A stretch of DNA of 64,000 nt from NCBI RefSeq assembly GCF_030817495.1, contig NZ_JAUSZK010000001.1:6162001-6226000 (forward strand). The letters are read 5' to 3'. This stretch comes from Streptomyces sp. V3I7. Lineage in GTDB: Bacteria > Actinomycetota > Actinomycetes > Streptomycetales > Streptomycetaceae. Each line of letters begins with the position of its first letter. The stretch's first letter is position 1. Positions 58,141 through 64,000 of the stretch are shown here, piece by piece. The notes below the pieces were generated by a model that worked only from the letters and a program-made list of their open reading frames with translations, ran no database searches and was not told the DNA's origin. Made by a program: the position numbers and the translations under genes.

Positions 58141-59109
58141 ATGCAGTACGTGAAGCTCGGTTCGACGGGACTGGACGTGTCGCGGATCTGTCTGGGCTGC
58201 ATGACCTACGGCGACCCGGAGCGCGGCGTCCACGAGTGGACCCTCGACGAGGAGGCGTCGCGCCCGCTGATCCGGCAGGCGCTGGACGCGGGCGTCAACT
58301 TCTTCGACACGGCCAATGTGTACTCCGACGGCAGCAGCGAGGAGATCGTGGGCAGGGCGCTGCGCGACTTCGCGAACCGCGACGAGATCGTGCTCGCCAC
58401 CAAGGTGCACGGGCGGATGCGTCCCGGGCCCAACGGGGGCGGCCTGTCCCGCAAGGCGATCACGTCCGAGATCGACCACAGCCTCCGCCGTCTCGGCACC
58501 GACTACGTCGACCTCTACCAGATCCACCGCTACGACCACGAGACTCCCGTCGAGGAGACGATGGAGGCGCTGCACGACCTGGTCAAGGCGGGCAAGGTGC
58601 GCTACATCGGGGCCAGTTCGATGTACGCCTGGGAGTTCTCCAAGGCCCAGTACACGGCCCTGCTGAACGGCTGGACCCGGTTCGTGTCCATGCAGAACCA
58701 CTACAACCTCCTCTACCGCGAGGAGGAGCGCGAGATGCTGCCGCTGTGCGCGGACCAGGGCGTCGCCGTCCTGCCCTGGTCCCCGCTCGCCCGCGGCCGC
58801 CTCACCCGGGACTGGGGCACCGTCACCACGCGCAGCGCGGTGGACGACTTCGGTAGCCGGCTCTATCTGGACAGCGACCGGGCGATCGTCGAGGCCGTCA
58901 CCCGGATCGCTCACGAGCGGGGCGTGCCGCGCGCCCAGGTGGCCCTCGCCTGGCTGCTGCACCAGGACACCGTGGCCGCCCCGATCGTCGGCGTCGCCAA
59001 GCCGCAGCACCTGGAGGACGCGGTCGCGGCCGTCGAACTCCAGCTCAGCGAGAAGGAGATCGAGGAACTGGAGCGGGCCTACACCCCGCGCGACATCAGC
59101 GGTCACTGA
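58141..59109 (+). CDS. Aldo/keto reductase
   Basis: The 322-residue enzyme has the AKR TIM-barrel signatures LGSTGLDVSRICLGCMTYGD, GVNFFDTANVYSDGSSEEIV (catalytic Asp and Tyr), VLATKVHG (Lys), and RYIGASSMYAWEFSKAQYTA. It is of the YajO/Tas or AKR11/12 group, reducing aldehydes with NADPH. The ATG at 58141 has GGCAGGAGCAGCAACG in front. It is transcribed alone. The substrate is unknown. Confidence 0.95.
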   Translation: MQYVKLGSTGLDVSRICLGCMTYGDPERGVHEWTLDEEASRPLIRQALDAGVNFFDTANVYSDGSSEEIVGRALRDFANRDEIVLATKVHGRMRPGPNGGGLSRKAITSEIDHSLRRLGTDYVDLYQIHRYDHETPVEETMEALHDLVKAGKVRYIGASSMYAWEFSKAQYTALLNGWTRFVSMQNHYNLLYREEEREMLPLCADQGVAVLPWSPLARGRLTRDWGTVTTRSAVDDFGSRLYLDSDRAIVEAVTRIAHERGVPRAQVALAWLLHQDTVAAPIVGVAKPQHLEDAVAAVELQLSEKEIEELERAYTPRDISGH

Positions 59110-59153
59110 TACGGCTGACCGGTCGTCGGACGCAGTCAGCCAGGTCGGCGAGG

Positions 59154-59996
59154 TCAGTGCGGTCCGTGCGGCGCGTCCTCCGTGCCGCACGGACCGGCGC
59201 CCTCGCTCTCCGGGAGCCGGATCCGCGCGCCGGACAGGGACAGCGTCCGGTAGTGGGCGCCGATGCGCTCCGCGGAACGGCCGGCGTAGTGCCCGATGAA
59301 GGAGCGGCGGAAGCGGTCGGCCGTGCGGTTGGGCCGGGAGCCGTGCACCAGGCTGCCGTTGAAGAACAGCACGTCGCCCGGCGCCATGTCCACGGGCACG
59401 GCCGTCAGCCCGGGCGGCGGGGGCACGTACTCGCGGGCGAACGACAGCCCGGCGTCCGCCTCCTCGGGGCAGAACAGGCCCATCCGGTGCGTGCCGGGGA
59501 CGACTTCGAGGCCGCCGTTGTCGCGGTCGATCACGTCGCAGGCGACCCACGCCGCCACGCATGTGCCCGGCTCGACCCGCAGATAGAAGTTGTCCTGGTG
59601 CAGCGCCTGGCCGCGGGCGCCGGGCGGCTTGAAGTAGAACATGCTCTGCGCGGCCAGCACTTCCTCCCCGAACAGCGACTCCAGGACCGTCCGCAGCCGT
59701 GCGTCCAGCAGGAACTCCCGCGCGAGCGTGCTGATCTCGTGCGGGTGCATCACCCGCGGATAGACGCGGAGCGGGTCCGCTGGACCGCTCCCGTCCGGCG
59801 GCCTGGGCTCGAAGTGCCCGGGCACCGGCCCAGCGGCGTGCAGCGCCGCGAACTCGGCGCACAGGCGGTCGATCTCGTCGTAACCGAACAGCCCCCGTAC
59901 GACCGCGAATCCACGCTCCACGAACTCCTCCTTCAGCCGTCCCAGTGTCTCGGGCACGATGGGGCTGTCGGCGGCTCCGATGTCCCTGGCTGTCAT
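59154..59996 (-). CDS. Phytanoyl-CoA dioxygenase (PhyH) family protein
   Basis: The 280-residue Fe(II)/2-oxoglutarate-dependent oxygenase has HQDNFYLRVEPGTCVAAWVA (His and Asp of the facial triad) and GSLVHGSRPNRT (the second His), plus the RRSFIGHYAG region that binds oxoglutarate via Arg. It begins MTARDIGAADSPIVP. The family hydroxylates small molecules; the partner substrate is unknown. It is divergent from an AraC-type regulator, 74 bp apart, so the two likely share a promoter. Confidence 0.92.
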   Translation of the reverse strand: MTARDIGAADSPIVPETLGRLKEEFVERGFAVVRGLFGYDEIDRLCAEFAALHAAGPVPGHFEPRPPDGSGPADPLRVYPRVMHPHEISTLAREFLLDARLRTVLESLFGEEVLAAQSMFYFKPPGARGQALHQDNFYLRVEPGTCVAAWVACDVIDRDNGGLEVVPGTHRMGLFCPEEADAGLSFAREYVPPPPGLTAVPVDMAPGDVLFFNGSLVHGSRPNRTADRFRRSFIGHYAGRSAERIGAHYRTLSLSGARIRLPESEGAGPCGTEDAPHGPH

Positions 59997-60070
59997 GCGG
60001 CCGCTCCTTCGAGTCGACATGTCCTCTCGCACCGCCACGCTAGGCCGACGCACGCGCCCGGAGGATGCCC

Positions 60071-60985
60071 ATGACCGCCGCGGGACTGCCCGGAACTGCT
60101 GCCGCGCGCGGCGCCCCCTCGCCGCCGCCCGGTGTCGTGGTGGTCGGCCGTTTCGACCGGCCCATGGGCTACAGCGTCAACCGACCGGGCGGGTCGGCCA
60201 GTTGGCTGTTCACCTGGACGACCGGCGGGCGCGGCATGCTCCGCCAGGGAGCGGCCGGGACGTACGCCGAGCCAGGCGATCTGGTGGTGCTCGCCCCCGG
60301 CGTCCGGCACCGGTACGCGGTCGCGCCCGGCGCCCGGAACTGGCGGTTCTGGTGGGTGCACTGCCAGGCCCGGCCGACCTGGACGGCGTGGCTGCGGCCG
60401 TACGCCGTCCAGGACGGGATGTACGTCGTCACGCGCACCCTCCACGCCCCCGGCGCCCGCGTCGACGCGGCCTTCGGGCGCATGCTCGCCGACGCCCGCC
60501 GCAGGGGCGGGGGTGCGCCGCCCGCGGACGACGAGGTGGACGACGAGCCCGTCGCGGTCGCGGACGCCGGTGCGGCACGGGAGTTGGCGCTGTGCGCGCT
60601 GGAGGAGGTCGTTCTGCTCACGGCCGCCCGTGGGCGCGAGCCGTCGTCCGCGCCCGGCGTCGACGCACGCGTGCGCCGGACGGAGGAACTGATCGCCGCC
60701 GACCCGGGCGCCCCGCACACCGTCACCTCGCTCGCGCGGAGCGTCGCCCTGTCGCCGTCCCGGTTCGCGCACCTCTTCGCCCGGCAGACCGGCCGCTCGC
60801 CCATGCGCGCCCTGCGTGAGGCACGCCTGCGCCATGCGGCCCTGCTGCTGGAGAGCACCGATCTGACCGTGGAGCGGGTGGCGGCGGCGTCGGGGTTCGC
60901 CGGCCCGTCCCACTTCCACCGGGTGTTCCGCGAGTGCTACGGAACTCCGCCGGGCGCCTATCGGTCTGGACGCAGTGGTAGTTGA
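60071..60985 (+). CDS. AraC-family regulator with cupin sensor
   Basis: The 304-residue regulator has an N-terminal cupin-like AraC_binding domain (TGGRGMLRQGAAGTYAEPGD, VVLAPGVRHRYAVAP) and two C-terminal helix-turn-helices (VTSLARSVALSPSRFAHLFA, then VERVAAASGFAGPSHFHRVF). It is of the type that controls sugar-utilisation genes. The ATG at 60071 has CGGAGG at seven bases before it, better than ATG 60065. It is divergent from the PhyH gene, so it is likely that gene's regulator. The sequence TTGACG-GTT-CGTCAA overlaps its stop codon. Confidence 0.93.
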   Translation: MTAAGLPGTAAARGAPSPPPGVVVVGRFDRPMGYSVNRPGGSASWLFTWTTGGRGMLRQGAAGTYAEPGDLVVLAPGVRHRYAVAPGARNWRFWWVHCQARPTWTAWLRPYAVQDGMYVVTRTLHAPGARVDAAFGRMLADARRRGGGAPPADDEVDDEPVAVADAGAARELALCALEEVVLLTAARGREPSSAPGVDARVRRTEELIAADPGAPHTVTSLARSVALSPSRFAHLFARQTGRSPMRALREARLRHAALLLESTDLTVERVAAASGFAGPSHFHRVFRECYGTPPGAYRSGRSGS

Positions 60986-61265
60986 CGGTTCGTCAAATTC
61001 GTCGTGCACCGACCGTGCTGAATGGCTCTGGTTCTCTTGTTCGAGCATGTGCCCTTGTGCAAAGGTGTGGTTCGTCGGCGCGCGGAAACCCATGTGAGAC
61101 TCCGCGCGCGAGGCCGCTCCCGTACGCCCCCACGCTTCACAAGAGCTGCCGCAGGCGCACGTTCGAGATGCCGCTTCCTGTACGGGGTCACCCCTCCCAG
61201 GGCGTCGGCCGGGTCACTCACCCACGGGTACGTAATCCCGCGTTGCGTCTGGAAGGAATGCCGCC

Positions 61266-62861
61266 GTGAACGACGCAGGCCTGCCGTACACCCCGGGCCC
61301 CGCCCGACCGTCCGGCGTCACGGACGACCAGCTGAGCTCCGAGGTGAAGAAGTGGACGGGGACGGCCCCCGCGCAGCACCCCATGGGTCAACTCCTCGAC
61401 CGGCACTGGGAGTCGGCGTTCACCTACGCCCGGCTGTGCGCCGACGGGCCCCGAGCGGCCGGCATGCTCACCACGGCCGCCTTCACCCGGCTCTTCGGCG
61501 AACTGATCCGCCACACCGGTCCCGTGCCCGCCTGGCGGCCCCAACTCCTCGTCACCGTACGGCGTCTCGCGGCCGAGTGGGACAACGACGAACGCCGGGA
61601 CATGCTCCATGCGGACCTGCGCTCCGGCGCCGCGGAGGCCGGAGGTGCGGCGGCCCGGATGCTGCCGCCGCCGGACCGGCGCCTGCTGGCGCGGGCGTTC
61701 CAGCGGCTGCCCCAGGTCAGCCGTGCGGTGCTCTGGCACACCGAGGTCGAAGGTGAGCCGCTCGCGCTCCCGGCCGGGCTGCTGGGCCTGGACGTGGAGG
61801 AGGCCGGCGTCGAGTTCCGGCGGGCGCGCGAGCGGCTGCGCGAGGAGCTCCTCCAGGTCCACCGCGAACTCGCCCCGCACGACGAGTGCCTGCGCTATCT
61901 GCGCATGCTGGACGTGACGTACCGCCGCGACGGTGTCGACGTCGACCCGGACCTCCAGCGGCACCTCGACGGCTGCCGGCACTGCCTGCACACCGCCGAC
62001 CAGCTCTACCGGTTCAATGGCGGCCTGGGTCTGGCGCTGGCGGAGGGGGTGCTGGGATGGGGCGCCCGTGCCTTCCTCGATTCCAGGGCGGCGGAGCCCG
62101 ATTGGGTGCCGTCGGCGATCGGCGGGCCGGCCGGAGAGGACGACGCCGGTGCCGTCCGGCGCCCGGTGTCCCGAGTGGCGCGGCGGGCGGCCCGGCGGGT
62201 GCGGCGCCGCAACCTCGCCGCCGCAGTGGCACTGGTGAGCGGCATGATCGTGCTGCCCCTGGCCCTGTGGGGCGCGCTCGGTTCCGGCGACAGCAGTGGT
62301 AGTACCGCCGCTGCCGGAAAGCCGACGCGGACGTCCGGGGCCGGCTCCCCGACGCCGGAGCCGACCTGGGCCGGATCCGCCGGAGGGACCGCCGAGGAGA
62401 CGACCCTGCGCGGGAGGCTGCGCAACACCGCGTCCGGGCTGTGCGTGGGCGTCGTCGGCGAGCAGGCCGTCCAGGGCGCCGAGACCGCGCTCGTCCCCTG
62501 CACCTCCACCGCCAGCCAGCAGTGGACGTACGCCACCGACGGACTCCTGCGCAACGCCGCCGCCCCGCGGCTGTGCCTGGACTCGCACCTGGGCTACTCG
62601 GTCCAGCTGGCCCCGTGCGACGCCGCCTCCCGGCACGGCGACGACAAGCTCGGCTACGACTTCACCCTGCGGGGCGCCCTCGTCCCCCGGGGCGACCAGG
62701 ACCTGGCCCTCGTCCCCGCCGCCACCGACGGCGCGGGCGCCCTCGTCCTCAAGAACCGTACGAACACCTCGGTGCAGCGCTGGGCCATCGACGCCTCCCG
62801 GCCCGACCTCCAGATGCGGGTCGTCACCTGGGACAAGGCCACCGTCCCCGCCACCGGCTGA
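61266..62861 (+). CDS. Membrane-anchored ECF sigma-like/ZAS/ricin-lectin fusion protein
   Basis: The 531-residue protein combines four modules. Residues 45-105 resemble ECF sigma region 2 (RHWESAFTYARLCADGPRAA, LFGELIRH, WRPQLLVTVRRLAAEW). Residues 138-200 resemble region 4 (FQRLPQVSRAVLWHTEVEGE then AGLLGLDVEEAGVEFRRARE). A zinc anti-sigma motif H233-x3-C237-x2-C240 (RHLDGCRHC) follows. A single membrane helix (about 317-338) leads to a proline/threonine linker and a ricin-type lectin domain (about 380-525; SGLCVGVV, QQWTYATDGLL, PRLCLDSHLGY). The start GTG at 61266 has GGAAGGAATGCCGCC before it. It looks like a sugar-sensing sigma/anti-sigma protein at the membrane. Confidence 0.85.
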   Translation: MNDAGLPYTPGPARPSGVTDDQLSSEVKKWTGTAPAQHPMGQLLDRHWESAFTYARLCADGPRAAGMLTTAAFTRLFGELIRHTGPVPAWRPQLLVTVRRLAAEWDNDERRDMLHADLRSGAAEAGGAAARMLPPPDRRLLARAFQRLPQVSRAVLWHTEVEGEPLALPAGLLGLDVEEAGVEFRRARERLREELLQVHRELAPHDECLRYLRMLDVTYRRDGVDVDPDLQRHLDGCRHCLHTADQLYRFNGGLGLALAEGVLGWGARAFLDSRAAEPDWVPSAIGGPAGEDDAGAVRRPVSRVARRAARRVRRRNLAAAVALVSGMIVLPLALWGALGSGDSSGSTAAAGKPTRTSGAGSPTPEPTWAGSAGGTAEETTLRGRLRNTASGLCVGVVGEQAVQGAETALVPCTSTASQQWTYATDGLLRNAAAPRLCLDSHLGYSVQLAPCDAASRHGDDKLGYDFTLRGALVPRGDQDLALVPAATDGAGALVLKNRTNTSVQRWAIDASRPDLQMRVVTWDKATVPATG

Positions 62862-62868
62862 GCGCCGC

Positions 62869-63573
62869 TCAGGGGGCGGTGCCCGGGCTCAGGACCGTCA
62901 GCGAGACGGTCGAGGCGTTGCCGGACACCGGCACCGCGCCCGCCTTCCACGCCACCCTCAGCGAGTCCCGCTCGTCCGGCGGGGTCACCAGCAGCGCCGC
63001 GGGCGTCGCCTTCTTCGCCCCGCTGACCTCGGGGTTGGAGAAGGACAGCCCCGCCCAGGCACTCTGGCCAGGCTTGAGCGTGACCCTCTTCGCGGAGCCG
63101 GGGGCCCGCTTGGGGTCCGGGCCGAGCTGACCGCCGGAGGCGTTCACGAACGCGGCGCCGGGATAGCCGTACACCGTGCAGGTGCGGCCCGAGGCGTTGG
63201 TGAGCACGACGGGGAAGTTCTCCTGCCCGGCCCCCGGGTCGTTGCGGCCCACCGAGGCCCGCAGCTCGGAGGTGTGGCAGCGGGCGCCGCCGCCGGTCGG
63301 GGCGGTCCTGTCGCCGCTGACGTGGCCGGTCGACACCGGTGCGGACGACTTGGCGGCCTGGCCCGGCGGCGACGCCGCGGGCGAGGCGGGCGGGCTGTCG
63401 TCGGTCGTACGGGGGGCCGTCGCACCGCCGGTCGCCGGTGCGGGCTTGCCCGTGATCTTCTGCGGGGCGCTCTGGGCGCCGGATTGGGTGCCGCAGCCGG
63501 CCACCAGGCCCAGAACGGCGAGCGAGCCCACGAGCAGGGCCGCGCGATGCGAGGACGGGGACGTGTACGTCAT
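62869..63573 (-). CDS. DUF4232-domain lipoprotein
   Basis: The 234-residue lipoprotein has a signal peptide with lipobox (LLVGSLAVLGLVAGCG), a Pro/Ala/Thr/Ser-rich linker (about 40-90) and a DUF4232 domain at the C-terminus (RCHTSELRASVGRNDPGAGQ, VVLTNASGRTCTVYGYPGAA, SLRVAWKAG). Two cysteines (RCHTSEL and RTCTVYG) probably form a disulfide. DUF4232 proteins are common secreted proteins in Streptomyces with no assigned function. It is convergent with the sigma-lectin gene, 7 bp apart. Confidence 0.9.
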   Translation of the reverse strand: MTYTSPSSHRAALLVGSLAVLGLVAGCGTQSGAQSAPQKITGKPAPATGGATAPRTTDDSPPASPAASPPGQAAKSSAPVSTGHVSGDRTAPTGGGARCHTSELRASVGRNDPGAGQENFPVVLTNASGRTCTVYGYPGAAFVNASGGQLGPDPKRAPGSAKRVTLKPGQSAWAGLSFSNPEVSGAKKATPAALLVTPPDERDSLRVAWKAGAVPVSGNASTVSLTVLSPGTAP

Positions 63574-63740
63574 GTCAGTCAGCACTCCTGGTCTCACGGC
63601 ACGCGGCGGGCGCGTGCCTGCGGCGCCTCGTGCGCCGTCATGACACTCCGATGCGCGAGCCGCCGGAAAAGTTCGCGGCCTGTCGAGAACCTTCCCCGCG
63701 GACCGGGTTCCTGCGCCGACGAGTACCCCGTGTCGACCGG

Positions 63741-64000
63741 TCAGGTGACCCGCAGCGAGCGCAGCGCGCGCCGCGTGGGCTCGCCCGCGTCGCCGTGCCG
63801 GCGGACCTGCACGTACACCTCGGGACCGGAGGCGCGGCCCGCGGGGCGGAGCGCCGTCTCCGTGAGCGAGCCGCCGCCGGGACAGTCGCTCCAGGCCCGC
63901 GTGCGGCCCTGCCAGCGGGTGCTCGTGAAGGCGCGGGTGCCGTCGTCGTGGCAGCCCGGGTGGGTCAGGGAGGTGACCTCGGGAGTGAGGTCGCCGTGGC
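63741..64000 (-). CDS. Truncated C-terminal part of an unrecognised protein
   Basis: The last 86 codons of a minus-strand gene end in TGA at 63741 and run out of the window at 64000. The peptide includes HPGCHDDGTRAFTSTRWQGR, TRAWSDCPGGGSLTETALRP and EVYVQVRRHGDAGEPTRRAL. Two cysteines spaced about 26 residues suggest a disulfide and a secreted protein. The GC3 bias is like a real gene. I recognise no family from this fragment. Confidence 0.65.
   Translation of the reverse strand, partial: HGDLTPEVTSLTHPGCHDDGTRAFTSTRWQGRTRAWSDCPGGGSLTETALRPAGRASGPEVYVQVRRHGDAGEPTRRALRSLRVT

Overview
This is high-GC actinomycete DNA, almost certainly a Streptomyces chromosome. Third codon positions are near-saturated with G or C, GTG and TTG starts are common, translational coupling by ATGA or GTGA overlaps is frequent, and a conservon (cvnABCD) is followed by a P450 and a terpene cyclase. 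The window looks like ordinary chromosome rich in accessory metabolism. I see no rRNA, tRNA, CRISPR array, phage or complete insertion sequence. There are two MITE-like repeats and several short palindromic or tandem repeats.

Region 1 (1-4489) holds the end of an amidohydrolase, a secreted beta-helix protein, a small membrane protein, an MFS drug-type exporter and a MntP-like cation exporter. Region 2 (4486-14167) is the most coherent accessory system. It carries pqqABCDE, including a 31-residue PqqA precursor, behind a quinoprotein alcohol dehydrogenase with the Asp pair typical of lanthanide-dependent enzymes and a cupredoxin-like protein without copper ligands. Neither of the last two has an export signal. 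Upstream on the same strand are katG and a GAF-LytTR regulator with a perfect palindrome in front of it.

Region 3 (14266-25061) holds a pirin bounded by a 220-bp MITE-like element, a MoxR ATPase and a VWA protein (the latter frameshifted), an osmoprotectant ABC transporter whose ATPase gene is convergent with its permease and binding-protein genes, lutABC for L-lactate oxidation, and a membrane protein. Region 4 (25165-37974) holds a PIG-L deacetylase, a SigJ-like ECF sigma factor, a pentapeptide protein, a P450 with a divergent TetR, an iron-box-controlled DUF2470 protein, a FUSC exporter, a large LuxR regulator divergent from a secreted M36 metalloprotease, and a PAS-LuxR regulator.

Region 5 (38225-46982) holds a self-sufficient CYP102B-type P450-reductase fusion, an SDR next to a second repeat element, a PHP protein, VanZ and DUF4230 membrane proteins, a STAS protein and a quinone-reductase-type enzyme. 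Region 6 (47396-52903) is a conservon: histidine-kinase-like ATPase, roadblock, DUF742, small GTPase, and a P450 with a degenerate ExxR motif, facing a sesquiterpene cyclase across a 19-bp hairpin. Region 7 (53269-64000) holds an F420/deazaflavin-type reductase, a LysE exporter, a CYP105-like P450 with its ferredoxin, an NTF2-like protein, a GH114-like lipoprotein, an aldo/keto reductase, a PhyH dioxygenase divergent from an AraC regulator, an ECF sigma/anti-sigma/ricin-lectin fusion, a DUF4232 lipoprotein and one truncated gene.

The features I think most deserve follow-up are the signal-less lanthanide-type PQQ dehydrogenase operon with KatG and its own regulator, the membrane-tethered sigma/ZAS/lectin fusion, and the conservon P450 lacking the ExxR arginine. 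All assignments come from reading the sequence and from memory of families; no database search was run.
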